NCBI GenBank assembly: GCA_030737875.1
Contig: JASFAX010000020.1
Location: 32,502,688 to 32,566,687, forward strand
DNA: 64,000 nt
Origin: Allium sativum
Lineage: Eukaryota; Streptophyta; Magnoliopsida; Asparagales; Amaryllidaceae
Direction of reading: 5' to 3'
Part shown: piece by piece, positions 36,122 through 49,357 of the stretch
Numbering within the stretch: the first letter of the stretch is position 1
How the letters are laid out: every line of letters begins with the position of its first letter
Position numbers and translations under genes: made by a program
Notes under the pieces: model-generated
What the model was told of the DNA's origin: nothing
Database searches by the model: none
What the model saw: only the letters and a program-made list of their open reading frames with translations

Positions 36122-36174
<53 letters not shown>
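36122..36174. repeat. TA microsatellite in element C 5' LTR
   Basis: About 26 TA units. The same site in the 3' LTR (28476-28501) has an imperfect TATA-rich palindrome, so the run expanded after insertion. Confidence 0.95.
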
Positions 36175-36176
<2 letters not shown>

Positions 36177-38253
36177 TCGATTTTCATTTAAAACTTATTT
36201 TATAATTCGTTCATAAATTCGTTTAAAACTATTGTAACTTTATTTCAATTTTAAATCAAAATTGAATACTCCTTATCATTATAATATATAAATGATAAAA
36301 AATTTAAAATATCAGATTTTGAGATCATTTCCTTTTTAATATTCATTATAAAAATGAATAAAATTGATATAAATATCATTCGCGTTAAAATGTCGTAAAT
36401 CTAATCAACACGGCTTCATATACTTTAATATTCTCGTGTCCATCCAAAATCGGACATCAAATTCACATTTTAATCCGTTACTTAATATTATTTTAAAATA
36501 TTCGTTATTTTAATATATTTGTTATTTTAATTTTTTTATTATTTTTGAACAGGAATCAGACACAGTCAAATACCATATAATTTTATTTATATGGATTTCA
36601 TACAACACATGTGTATAACAACAGTCAAAACCAATCAACCATCATCCAGCGTGCATTACATAACTACATAAGCATTAAATATAGATAATTAACACTTACA
36701 ACAGTTTGTCAACCAATTGGTTGACATATGGCTAAATAATTGAGATTAATGTACCCAAATATCATCCCACTACCCGTATGGGGTTTCAACCAACAAATAC
36801 TGAATATTATTTGTGCAGTTGGGCGATGTGTAATATTTATCATCCCAATCACTGTAAGTTAAATGGGTGTATATAAACAAATAGTTCGAATTGTAAATGT
36901 ATATTTATTTTCATTTCAGGAGAATTTCATGTCGTTCATATATACGTTAAAAATTATATTTTTAACGATAAAAATATTTATTTCAACACAAGAATATTTT
37001 CTATAGTCCATACATCCAATAAAAATAATATTTTTATTGTTCAAACATTTTATTCAACACATGAATATTTTATGCAGTTCATATACACATTAAAAATTAT
37101 ATTTTTAATGAATAAATATTTATTTTAGAAAATTTTGGCATTATTACGGCGCGAACCATAGTAATGTCTAGCACTATCCCTCTCCTGATACTGGCTCGTG
37201 CCATACACAATCATCAATCCAATCAATAATATCACAATACAGTCAATTTCACAACCACAATCAAATCACATAGAACATCCAAATAAATAAATACTCAACT
37301 ACCCCAATGTCGATTACCGCGCCATAGGTGGCAGTTCGCGGAGTATGAAATTCATGTGTTAGTAATATCCATACATCGCTTTCAATTTATATGATTTTGT
37401 GAATTCTAGTGTTGAACTCCGTATATTTCAAATAAAACTCTATACTGGAAATTTCTATTTTTTAATGTTATAAAATACATTAACTAACTATACAAAATTT
37501 TAGTGAAAAGCTGTCACATTGGGATCCACTCCGTCGTGCGTTTCTGAAGTATCGATTCGTTGTTCTGATCCCAGAATTTTCAAACGAGCTCCAATCTTCA
37601 TGTCGTCTTTTTATCTAGCCTAAGCGCGCCATTCCAGACAACTTTTGCCTAAAGGACTTTTCCCCGAAAATGCTCCAATTCACCAGAATTCACGAAAATT
37701 CACAATATGGATAGAAAAATTTGGACGCGTTTTCCGGGCGACTCCACAATCCAAAATATGATTTTCATATACCCAAATCGAAGAGAAAATCGTGCTCTTT
37801 GATTTTGATGTTGTGGTGTTTTGGCCAGTAGTGCTCGGATTGGAAGTAATGGGCTATGGAAGCTCAGGGTGTTATTTGCAAACATTGTAAATAATAAAAA
37901 TTGGGTTTTTGACGAAGAGGGGGCCCATAGGAAGCTATTGGTGGCGGGGGAGGTGGATGGAGGTTCGGGGAGGACGGTGGGGGTGCGCTAAGCAGCGGTG
38001 GTGGGCTTGGGGATAGAGGCAGCAGTTTAAGTGAATTTGGGAATTGGGGTTCATATTGGGGGAAGAAGGAGGTGGGGTTTGACCGGAGAGAGGGGAGGCA
38101 GTGCGTGGGAGGGCGACGGCGGCAAAGGGGGGTGGCGGCGCATCCGGCGGTGGCGAGGAGGAGCTGAATGGAGGTAAACGATGGGTGCGGGTTTTTTTTT
38201 TATCGTTGACTTGTTTTGAAAAGCGAGGGAGAGAGAAAACAAAGGGGGGAGGG

Positions 38254-38275
38254 AATATATATACGTACATATATT
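38254..38275 (-). promoter_or_regulatory. TATA region, element C 5' LTR
   Basis: TATATATACGTACATATA on the plus strand. With D removed it is about 880 bp from the LTR start, the same as in B and E. Confidence 0.5.
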
Positions 38276-38372
38276 TAATTTCTTTTAGTTCTCCAAAAAT
38301 TTAATTTTTCTTTCGAACTCGAAATCGAACCGAATGAATGTAGCCCCAAGCTAAATACCCCCATTCCGAACA

Positions 38373-38377
38373 CAATG
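38373..38377. repeat. Target-site duplication of element D, left copy
   Basis: CAATG. CAATA follows the right end at 63028-63032. The 3' LTR of C shows the unoccupied site near 30716-30720 (CAGTG, one further change). Confidence 0.75.
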
Positions 38378-41300
38378 CGTAACGACCCGGCTTTTTGCCC
38401 CGTTTTCGCCAGTAATTAAACCAATTTAAACCGTTCATAAAGACGGATTGTTAGGGACACATACACATTTGAACAAAATATAAATAACTTTTCCATTATC
38501 ATTATAATATTACATCAGAGTTACAAGAGGTACATCAGAGTACATTGGTTACACAGCGGAAAAGATACTCAACTCAGCGAAAGAATGCGAGTGCTCCAAG
38601 ACATTATAGCTCCAGCTAAAACCAGAATCCTGCTCCAACTAACTCTATGGCTAAATCTGGGAACCAAACTACTAAGCTACCGGTGTAAAAATTATGGGCA
38701 CCCATTGTTTAGCTGTGTGAACAATAAACTCCAAGTCAGTCATGGGACTGGTATGAGACTTAAAACAATTGTTTTTAGGGCTTATTTTAAACTTAGGTAA
38801 TTCACTGAACCACGCCGCTAATGCGGAATGGGTTTACTCCATGTGAATACCAGTGCATAGAAATACGCAATGATTTTTTGAAAAATGAAACTAACATAAG
38901 GTCTCTCGGTGCACACACAATGCAAACGCACACATGGGCGAGGTTCTCCATATGCAATCAAAAATGCTTGGTACGTGAAAATTCTTTTTCAATACTATAA
39001 TGGAGTGCGAAAACAATTTCGAAAGTAAATGTATTATTCCTAGCCAGCATAGGTACTGTAGACTATACTGACGTATGGCATACAATCGAAAGTGTTCTGG
39101 TTCGTGGTGGAGATTAGGTTCCCAACAATGACCAGGTAAAGGAACTTTCTTCCGAACTGAATTTTGAACACCTCTAGAGGGATGTCCTAGGATCAATAGT
39201 GATGCTCCTCATGCCAACACAAGGCCGGGTTACCCCTTAACTGGGTAACTTGTAGTACGCCTAAATATGTTAGCTCCCTATTGTTACAGACCTTTCCGAG
39301 TGCGCGCCAACAACAACCACAAAAGCAGATGCTTTTACCACAAAGGTTAATACCTTGGCTCCATACCATAGTGCACCTTTTTATTTGGAAGGAGACAACG
39401 CCCCATAACCCTGATACATTTCTTCCTATTTTCCCCATTTACCGGGTTGTAAGGCTTGCCGAGGTCCCGATACACACAAAGCTACGCTAAAATATGCCAT
39501 GCTTTGATCATCCAAAGCTCATCACATAACTTAAGTATAAACATTGTCCATTCACAACACATCACTGATTTCTATCGATATATAACCTCTGAGCTCATAC
39601 ATCTTAAATAAGGGTGTTAAGCAAGAGAATAAATTCTCCGCCACCAAACAGTATACATTTAACAGAGGTCGGTGCTACGCAGTGAATTACAATGTCAAAC
39701 ACACAATCCATGAATGTCTGTTCCGGGTCTGAGTGAAACCATAAATCCGGAAATCCTTCGCATACGTTTGGGCTTCTTGCCACTTAGCTGATATAAAATC
39801 CATCTGCAAATGGAAGCTACCCATTTGAGACATTCAGCAAGTCTTCCTTACGAAATGAAGAGTCCCGGTCTTCAATACTGTCTTCAATTTCTCCTCAATG
39901 TTGTATTATTACTTGAAATGGTTTCGGGCATACATCCGATCTCGGTTTTCCCAAATAATAAGCTTAATTTTTAAAACACAATTACGGAACACGCGGGCTT
40001 TCAACCAAATCTCCTTCCATCTTAGATTTTGTTAAATAAAGCTTCTTTAAATCCATTCTCAAATTATAACAAAATCCATATTTAACCTTTCTCTTTTACA
40101 ACACACCCCTTAAATTAAAGACAATTTAGTCTCAAAGCCTTAATTAATTTTCCATTTGATAACTCGTTATCAAAACCCAGTTTCCTTTGAAAATCCTTTA
40201 ATCTATATTTCAACCATAGTTTCCAATTAAGTCGATTTTTCAACATTCAATTCTTTAATTTTAACTAAAAATTATACTTGGTTCCCAATTTCTTATTTTT
40301 ATTTTTCTCAAATCAAAGATTTGATTAAATCCCAATTTATGGTATGAATTTCCACAACTCAATCTCATTTGGCTTCAAGAATGATATTGTTGAAGATATG
40401 ATTCACGACTAAACCGAAATCAATCGATATTGAATATAAGTTACACAAAGATTGTATCTACTTATGTTCGATATCAATTCTCATAATCAACGAATAATAT
40501 AAGTGGAACAACGATATAATAATTATATTTTCCAAATTCCACAAATAGTATACGTTAGCACCAAAAAATTTCATATTAAATGTCCGAAGATTGTTTCTAT
40601 CCAACTTATCCCAATCAAATTGGGAGACCTATATCTTACTTAATAGATTTATTTAACACTTTGACATTAGATCTGGAGAGAAATACCATTCACTTATACT
40701 TAATATTAATCTCGATCTACAACTCACAATATAAACGGAATAATGGTGAACTACCTTTTAGAATCCTCAAATAGTAAGAGTCGTCATCAACCGAATTAAT
40801 ATCAAACATCTGAAGATTTATCTCCAACCATATCCAATTATTTAAAATTGGAAAACAAATTTTAATATTAAATAAATCACTTTAAATTCCATCTAAAATA
40901 TTTCCAATACTTTAAACCTTTGAATACATTCCACAAATCATTACTCACAGTTCAGAAGATAGTTTATGGGTTAAAACTTCAAAATAGATTGTTTTGGAAG
41001 AAAGCGTTTCAAAAGTGTTACAAAACAGTTATCTTAACTATTTTGATCAAAATATCATTTATCTTAGCCAAAACTTAAACTTTGCAATTCAAAACACCTT
41101 TTCATAGTTTGTATCAATTTTACAAAAAAAATTCATAATTTTGAAACATTTAAAAATAGATGTTTATAGTTATGGTCAACAATTGTTCTTACATTGACCT
41201 TTTCTAAAACGGTTTCAAACACAACTTGAAAATTATAACTCAAATTTAAAATCTGCTTTCACTCATTTGAAAGTTCTTATTAATGGAAATCAAACGTTTT

Positions 41301-42732
41301 TCATTTTGTGGAAATCCGATTAAGATCGCAAAAGTTATAAGCATTTAAAGTTTGCATCTAAAATACGTAAATTGTCATTACGCGACAAGCTCTATTTTGA
41401 CCATAATAACCATTATTCTACGTTACTTAAAAATATCTTAGAAAATCATTATATTCTTATATAACCCTTTTAAAATAATTCAAATTAACTTTCCAAATTA
41501 TTTTGGATCTAAAATTCAACTTTTATTTTTTACTAAATAAATCAAATTCCAATTCATTTATAAATTCAAATAAGTTCAAAATAACCGTCCCTTTCACCGG
41601 ATCAGTTAGGGATAGCCAGGGAGAGTAGGACACTTTATTTCCAATCCCAAGCCTAGACATTATCCTCTCTTTCATCGTACAATGTTTCGGTATTCATTTA
41701 TTCATTTAAAGGACTTTATCAATATATGAATTCATACATATGGTCTTTCCAAATTATTAACATTCAAATTCAATAATGATATTGCTTCTAATTACGAAGC
41801 GGAGTTGTCGATCACCAATGTGATACCATAATTGTTGCGTAATAGTGTGTGAAAAACAACATCAACAACCATAACAACCATCATCAACATAATTAAATAA
41901 ATCATAACTGTGCACAAGCGTTATAACACAATCGCTTAATAGTGTGTGGTATAAACTATCCATCCATCATCCATCACAACAAACATCAATCATAATTAAC
42001 CACTAATAATTCATCACTATATTTAAGTTAGTCTAACCACTAATTAAATATATAAATTGTGGTTAATGAGTTCTCACCTAACAACAATCCAAATCTTCAC
42101 GGTAAGCGAGCCTAGTTTAGCGAACCATCAGAGAGTATTTCAGCGCACTGTCTACTTCACCAAAATATATATTATATAATATATACTAGTCTTTCTCTCT
42201 CTATATATTATAAGTGCAGGAGGAGGATGACGAGCTTTGGCAAGGTGGTGGTGGAAAAGAAGAAGACTTATGCCATGGAAACTATGGCCATAAGCTTTAA
42301 GAAGAAGATGAAAAGAAGAAAATGGAGTGGAATGGTTAAAAAATGGTGGAAAGGCCTCCTTATATAGGAATGGAGGAGTATGGAGGTAAAGACAGATAAG
42401 GAGACAAGTGGAAACCATGCATTAAAGGAGGGAAAGTGATCTTTTGGTAGCATACCTTTAAAATGCTTTGAAAACTAAGGATAACACTTAGTTCTAACGC
42501 TACTAATTCACGTTATGGTTTGACAAATCCAATCAAATGACAAATAGTATCAATAAATCCAAACTTATTAATAATCATTCTCATTTATAATTCAAGTAAA
42601 AATCTATCATATAACTTATCAAAATTATCAAATATTCAAAACCATGTATATTTATGTTGAATTCAAATTTAAATTCAAATTAAGTAATAAAAATTCCAAT
42701 TTTAAAATGGTTTTAAATTCTGGATCGTTACA
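38378..42732 (-). repeat. Element D 3' LTR (4.4 kb)
   Basis: Plus-strand order: shared 3' block (38378-39960) with a short stem at 38895-38954, AT-rich middle (40000-41600) with no feature I recognise, a part with repeated CATC/AACA words (41850-42010), a purine-rich leader complement (42220-42350), TATA (42360-42367), U3. No gene seen; the 88-codon minus-strand frame at 42152-42418 starts upstream of the TATA box. Confidence 0.9.
42360..42367 (-). promoter_or_regulatory. TATA box, element D 3' LTR
   Basis: CTATATAA on the minus strand, between CCATTC and GGAGG. The same stretch is at 62627-62634. Confidence 0.65.
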
Positions 42733-42749
42733 TTCACCACTTCCCCTTT
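42733..42749 (-). other. Polypurine tract of element D
   Basis: AAAGGGGAAGTGGTGAA on the minus strand, next to TGTAACGATCC. Just upstream, a minus-strand frame reads FPFEDEKI and stops, similar to the FGDEKF relic of B. Confidence 0.8.
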
Positions 42750-43314
42750 AAATCTTTTCGTCCTCGAAAAGGAAAGAGAATTGCAATTACTCATTTTACA
42801 TCTTGTAGATTTTCAGACACAAGATTAAAATTCTTTATACTAAACTCCCCGTTCACATAATGGATATACCATGTATAATATTCTAACACACATATTTATG
42901 GATAACCATATTTCCATATCGTCCAACGATATCTTCCGATCACCCATTATATTCGATTCATCGTTTACTAGGCCAATTACTTATACTCAACCATTTACCT
43001 CCTTTAAGAAAATTCGGAGTTATAAATTTATTCTCTTAGATCTTATCTTGCAAATACAATGGTTATGAAACTTATTCCTTTTCAGTTTCCAAATTTACTA
43101 TCATTTGTTACACGAAAAATATGATCGTCTCTGAACTCAGCTTTTCTAAATGTTTTAGTTTAGGTAATTTCTTCTTAATATTACCGCTTGCCAAATATCC
43201 TTTAATCAAATTGTGAAACTTAATTCACAAGGTACTCATGCTTACTTAAACAGTTCCTTTTTTGTAACCACAATATACTTTAGAACTTATCATCTGTCCA
43301 AACTTGTTGATAAT

Positions 43315-43319
43315 TCGAT
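43315..43319. repeat. Target-site duplication of element E, left copy
   Basis: TCGAT; TTGAT follows the right end at 57319-57323 (4 of 5 bases). Confidence 0.8.
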
Positions 43320-44194
43320 TGTAACATATCGGAATTTTGGGGCCAGTTTAAAATTTTTATTTTAGAAATTTTAATGGATTTTAATATTTAAAACAATTTA
43401 TTTTAGATAATAATGACTAAAAATTTATTTTAAAACGAATGAATTATAAAAGGAGTTTAAAACAGCGCTGCAGTTTGAAAATTTGAATTTGAACTTTAAC
43501 CGACTGTACAGAATTCATTTTAAATCAGAATTGAACGAACAAGAAATATTTGAATCTCCTAAACAATATATTTCTAACAAATTTGAAAAACTGAAATTTC
43601 ACTTTATATTTTGAAAGTTTTGGCCAGTTCAAAATTTAGAAAGGTCGCTGTAGAATTTATATATTTTAATTAAATATATTGCCCTTAAAAATAGCCATTT
43701 TGCAAACGACCTCGGTTTTCGACGAAACCTCTTTTGTTGGAACTGGAATGTCAAATTATTGCTAAGTTTCAATTTTCATAATTTTTCGAATTAATATGTG
43801 AGCGTGGTAAAAGAAAATTTGTTTTGACTGTTTCAGTCAAATTTAATCGACTAGAAAATAGCCATTTTTCAAACGGTCTCAGAATTCGACGAAATTAGTC
43901 TTGTTAGAACCGTATCGACAAAACATAACCAAAAATAATTTTTTCTGGAATTTTTAGAGTTCGTATGTGGCCCCGGTAAATTAAAATGTACGTTCGAATT
44001 TAATAATTAAATGTTTTATACTTTAATTTAAAGAAAAACATGTTGTAACAGCCGAATTGGGTTACGAAATCTATTTCATTGTGTACATGATGGGGGTTAT
44101 TAGCTAGTGGTGATACTCGTTTGGTTTGATTTGGGGTTCGTATTGATAAACATGAATTATTGAATCAAATGAATTAAATTAAATAGAAATACCA

Positions 44195-44202
44195 TATAAA
44201 TA
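44195..44202 (+). promoter_or_regulatory. TATA box, element E 5' LTR
   Basis: TATAAATA, 875 bp into the LTR. Same in the 3' LTR at 51450-51457. Confidence 0.7.
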
Positions 44203-44265
44203 CGTTCTGAAATACGCTCAAATACAAAACCGTGGCACTAAAATACGCAGCCGCCACTACCCTGG

Positions 44266-44409
44266 ATGAACGGCTATGGCGTTCAATTCTTTCTCCCCCT
44301 CGTTCTTCGATCATACAAAATGAATTTCAGATTTTCCAAAACCAAATTCAAGAACTCTTCAAGCTCTTTAATGTCAATGGTAGTGATCGCTTTATGCTCA
44401 ACGTGGTGA
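44266..44409 (+). CDS. Leader ORF, 47 codons, first ATG after the E promoter
   Basis: The first ATG downstream of the TATA box opens a frame of 47 codons starting MNGYG, with a basic middle (Lys/Arg/Asn/Ser) and a hydrophobic end, stopping at TGA. In the 3' LTR (51521-51652) the frame is kept for 43 codons with a few substitutions and then meets TAA. No family recognised. It could be an upstream ORF that controls ribosome flow on a long leader, or chance. The region is less AT-rich than its surroundings and may have been captured. Confidence 0.25.
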   Translation: MNGYGVQFFLPLVLRSYKMNFRFSKTKFKNSSSSLMSMVVIALCSTW

Positions 44410-45039
44410 CCGGAGTTCGCCTGGAAACATGCGACGTTCAGGCTCGTTTTCCCAGGCATTGGAGGCGCCGAACTTCCAATGGTTCCCGGCGCAGGGAGCT
44501 CAGGTCGAGGCGGTCGAGGTGATGGGTTCTGATCATCGAACGACGACCAAATGGAGGAGTTACGGCAAGCCCTAGAGGCGAGCTTTGTGGGTTCAATTAT
44601 GGTGTACAGAACAGGAACGATGTCTGAAGGTTGAGAAGATGAAAGGCACGGCCTTGAATTTGTGTAAAGAAGGTTAATTAAAAACTTGATTAAATGAATA
44701 AAATTAAATTGTTTAAAGTTTAAATGGTGATAACTCGTTCATTTCTAATCAGAATTCAATGAAATTCGTTGCGTTGGAACTGTATTTCCAAGCACTACAT
44801 TCTAGGACAAACCAGATCTGAATCAGAGCAGATTAGAAATTGAAGAAAAATCAACTCTAAATTGAACAGAATTAGAATCGAGGTGAGATTTCTTTGTTTT
44901 AAAAATAATTAAGATTTAGTTATCTTTTTATTGTTTCAATCCCCTATATGTATGTTAATTAAATTAAATCTTGTGGCGTATGATATTGTAATGGTTGTTT
45001 GTTGATGATGATGGTTGTTGTAGTATGTTTTAATTATAT

Positions 45040-47040
45040 TATGTTAAACAAATTTAACATCTTTGTAAATCAGATTATATTAAACAAAAATGGACATTTT
45101 TGTTTGAAATATGTTATGCAATTCAAAAGATATTTTTGATTAAAAGTTTGTTGTGCAACAAAAGAAGAGATTCTGGTTAAACAATCTTTTTCAAAAAAAA
45201 GAAGAGATTTTGTTAAAACATTCTTTTGCAAATAAAAAGACAGGTTTTAAGTACCATTCTTTTCAATAAAAAGAAATCATGTTTTATTGTCATATTTGTT
45301 TACAATAAAGATTAGAATTAAACATGATTTTCATTTCTGTTTACATTTAAATAGATTAAACAAAAATTCACATTCTTATTGAATAAAATCAACATTTTTG
45401 TCAAAATTTGATTAGTGAATAAAGTCAACATTTTTGTCAAAATTTGATTAGTGAATAAAATCAGCATATTTTTGTCAAAATATGATTAATGAATAGAACA
45501 ACATATTTCTGTCAAAATAAGATTAGTGAATAGGGTTTACATTTTTGTCCAGATTTGATTAGTAAGTAGAATTAACATTTTTGTCAATTAAATTTTGTTA
45601 CATCAAAATTAACATTTTTGTTAATTAGATTTTGTTAGATAAAAAACAACATTTTATTTGAAATGTATTATGCATATAAAGATGACATCTTTGATTTAAA
45701 ACATGTATATAAATAAAATCACATTTTTATTTGAAATGTGTTTCGCAAACAAAAATATACATTTTTGTCATATTTGAAAGGATGAATAAGGACAGTCATT
45801 TTTGTCAATTTAAAGAAATGAACACTTTTGTCAAAGAAAGATTAGCGATAAAATTACACTTTTGTTAAAGAAAGATTAGCGTATTTTGTCAAAAGAATGG
45901 TTAGTGAATCACAAAAAAAAATTGAATATCTTTGTTCACTAAATAGGAATTATTCAAAAATATTTTTATACATTTAAAAGTTTAAATTGAAAATGTATAT
46001 TTTTATACATTAAAAAGGAAGAATTAGAAAAGGACATTTTGTCACCTTTTTTATCAAATGTAAAAGAATGATAAAAATACACATTTTTATCAAATGTAAA
46101 AGAATGATAAAATTATGCATTTTTGGTCAAAGGTAAAAGAATGACAAAAATATTCATTTTTGTCAAATGTAAGAATGAAATAAAAACATTCTTTTTATCA
46201 TTTACAAAGAATGAAGTAAAAACAAACATCTTTGTGTATTAAAGAGGATTAAGCAAAACTCATTTTGGTTTACATTAAAGAGGTTTAGACAAAACTCATA
46301 TTTTGTTTACATTAAAGAGGATTAGACCAAAGTTTACATTTTTGTTTACATTAAAAGAATTAGACACAATTGTCATATTTGTTTACATTAAAAGTAAGGG
46401 ACAAAAATTAACATTTTTGTACATTAAAAAGAGAATGAACTAAAAATGTATATTTTGATACATTAAAAAGAATGAGTTAGAAATGTATATTTTTATACAT
46501 TAAAAAGAATGAATTAGAAATGAATATTTTTGGTCATTAAAAAGAGTCTATCCAAAATAAACATTTTTGGTCATTAAAAAGAGTTAAACAAAGATAAGCA
46601 TTTTTGTTTATTTTAAAATGATTTGACAAAGTCATCATTTTGTTTACATAAAAAGGTTTTGACAAAATTATCATATTTTGTACATTGAAAAGAATTAGAC
46701 AAGATTATCATATTTTGTCACTTTAAAAGAATTAGAATAAAATAGACATTTTTGTCATTTAAAAAGAATGAAATAAAAATATTCATTTTTATTATATTAA
46801 AGTTGACAAGACCAAATAGACATTTTTGGTAGTTATAAAGGATTAAACAAAAATGTCATTTTTATGTAAATCAGAGTTTATAAAGCTGACATTAGATTAA
46901 AATAACACCTTGTTGTACATTGTGTCATTAGAATAAAACGACATTTTATTGTCATTTGTCATTAGTGTTGAAAGTTAAGATTTTTATTGTCATTTGTCAT
47001 TAGTGTTGAAAGTTAAGAATTTTATTGTCATTTGTCAATT
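45040..47040 (+). repeat. Degenerate tandem repeat in element E 5' LTR
   Basis: About 2 kb made of variants of a 35-45-bp unit built from ACATTTTTGTC, AAAATTTGATTAGTGAATAAA or ATTAAAAAGAATGAATTAG words. The most regular units, at about 45370-45560, have a period near 36 bp. The 3' LTR has the same tract at 52300-54470, unit for unit. Confidence 0.85.
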
Positions 47041-47535
47041 AGTAAAAAGAATGGTGAGATTTGTCTGCGCTGTTGAAATGTTTGATGTGTTAAATATAAT
47101 GTTAGTATATTCAAATTGAATATTACACTTCCATTTATAAGTCATCTGACTTGTTTATGTGATTGGGTCAATAATTTTTTACGCATCGCCCAAGTGCACA
47201 AATAATTTATTATTTGATTGTTGGATGAAACAGCATGCGGGTGTTGGGATGATATTTGATCTACACTAGTCCCAATATTTAGTATAGAATCCACTTTGGT
47301 TGTTAGTTGGATGCTTGATAATTATTTATCATGGTTATTGATTACATGCAATATATGGTTGTTGATTGAGTCGCATTCCAATAAAGAATATTCTAGAAAA
47401 AAGAATATATTTTAGGAAAATATATTTTATTTAAATGAACTAGTTATCAAATAGAATAAATCATTAAATTTAGATTTAACAAAGTTTTCCAATATGTTAA
47501 TATTTAATTGAAGTTAAATTAAATAAATTGGATTT

Positions 47536-48046
47536 GGGTTTGTCTTGAATAGTGTCTTATATAACACTGCTCTTAAACCCCATATGAAAAGAATAATCTT
47601 TAATTTAAGATTATTAAAAGTTTTCAATTATATTTAGTAATTGAAATAAGATGAAAGGTGAGTTGGGCTTATTGTGAACTGTGTTTCTAAGCGACATTTG
47701 TTCTTTAACATAACTGACAATGAAAATATGATTTGGAATTTATAAATCTTGTATCATGATTTAAATGAGAATTTTCCAAAAGTAAGGTTTTCCAATTTAA
47801 TATATTAAATTGGAATTGAAAGGAATTCGAATTAATAATAACCGAGATCAGTTTCTGTAAAAGAAGACCGATACTACTATGAAATTTAAAAGGCTTTGTC
47901 GTTATTCCATTTATATTATTGGTCGGATACAGAAATTTATAACGATTATATATTGATTTGATTTCTGTGAAGATTCCATATTTTATGGTAGATGATTTTG
48001 GGTTTACCGTGAACTATGTTTTTAAATGACATTAGTTCTTTAACCC
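47536..48046 (+). repeat. Three GGGTT/AACCC stem-loops in element E
   Basis: 47536-47580 has GGGTTT with AAACCC around AGTGT with ACACT. 48000-48046 has GGGTT with AACCC around GAACTATGT with ACATTAGTTC. The copy at 47665-47710 keeps the inner stem only. The inner stems differ but pair within each copy. Confidence 0.6.
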
Positions 48047-49285
48047 AGTTAAAGATAAGATTAATTGCTTAAATTTAATTAATCATTGAAATAATCATTT
48101 TTGATATTTAAACCAAATTGGGTTTTTAATAAGTCTTTAAAAGAAAGATCTAAGAATAAACTTAAAGGATTTATCTTCGATAGAATACGAATATTCTATT
48201 AGAAGAATATTATGAATTGGAATGAGGCATTGGATGTGTCTTTATAGTACTTGGTTTTTAACTATAAAAAATACGTGAGTTATTCGGGAAGACCGGGTTT
48301 AACCCATTCCGAATAATTACGACGACGATGAAGAGTCGAAGATGAAGATGGTGGTGGAAGACCGACGATCTTCACATCGAATGGATGTGTTGCTACAGAG
48401 ACCCTTGATGGGAGTAGCTACCTTGAAGGGGCTTCAGTGGTGGCCGTCCGGACTATTGTTGATTGTTCGGATTTGGTTTTCGCTCAGACCCAGAGCATAA
48501 GCTAGTAAATGGATGCGTGTTTGACATTGGATTTCGTTCCATGTGAATTAAATCGATTTCTATTAATGTATGTCTGTTTGGTGGTGGAGGATTTATTCTC
48601 TACTTAACACCCTGGTATATATTAATAGTGATTGATCGCATGGCGTGAACTGTCAATGTGGCACGCCAAGATGCAATTGATCAAGTCTTTTGTTGAAAAG
48701 CAGGGCCTTGTGGGATGATCAAAGTATAGCCTATCACGGCATAGCATTGTGTATATCGTGACTTCGCGAGCCTCACACCCCGGTATGAGTCAAAAACGGG
48801 ATATGGACCATAGGGAGTGCACACGTTTCTTTCTAGCTAGTGGTTGTGTCAGTGCTTAAACTAGCTGACATTTTACTTTTGTGGATGATGGATTTTGAGG
48901 CGCCTCGGATTTTTATAGGCCGCTAGTGGTTATACTATAGGTTCAAAGGAACCGGGAAACGTGTGTTCAGGCATAACCAATCCACTGCCGATAGGCGGGG
49001 ACCGGCCCTACCGCTCCTAGGGTTCACTGCAAGGCAACCTGAGGCATTTGCTAGAGTGTCTCGAATCGGATAGGAGCTTGCTCCTAGCCTCGACTCATGA
49101 TGGAGATTCAATTTCCAATACGACCTTGCGGTTTTGATTGTAGAACTAGTATGGCGACATAGTAGGATGAGGTACCATGCCGTCTATGATTAATACATTA
49201 TGATTGAAATTGTTTTGAAATATATATATACCCATAAATATACACACTAATACTAAATCCATTTTATCGTATCAAGCATCTCTTG

Positions 49286-49357
49286 ACCATTATAAGGTAA
49301 AACCCTATCCTCCGGTTTGCGTTGCTTTGTGTGATGGGACTTGGGTCTTATAATGGT
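49286..49357 (+). other. Conserved stem-loop in the shared LTR 3' block (E, 5' LTR)
   Basis: ACCATTATAAG (49286-49296) with CTTATAATGGT (49347-49357). Compared with B, the first and third pairs are changed on both sides. The 3' LTR has the identical stem at 56720-56791. Confidence 0.7.

Larger units (their letters stand above)
32562..38377 (-). repeat. Element C 5' LTR, distal part (left of D)
   Basis: Colinear with 25355 to about 30720, but retains the roughly 380 bp missing there (about 32625-33010). Contains the stem-loop (33087-33156), GAGGCGCCTC (33524-33533), the GGGTT/AACCC stem-loops, a TA microsatellite (36122-36174), the A5/T5 palindromes (36945-37110), the leader with its Pro-rich minus-strand frame (about 38050-38240) and TATA (38254-38275). 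Ends at the CAATG duplication of D. Confidence 0.9.
42733..43319 (-). other. Element D internal region, PPT-side part
   Basis: 587 bp between the 3' LTR and the insertion of E. AT-rich and without a convincing reading frame. Ends in the TCGAT duplication (43315-43319) of E. Confidence 0.85.

Noticed and set aside
44232..44522. 96-codon frame in the E leader
   Set aside because: Its start is GTG, and the matching frame in the 3' LTR is not kept. The ATG frame at 44266 is the better candidate.
45040..47040. CRISPR-like array
   Set aside because: Units are degenerate, without constant repeats or unique spacers, and sit in a plant LTR.
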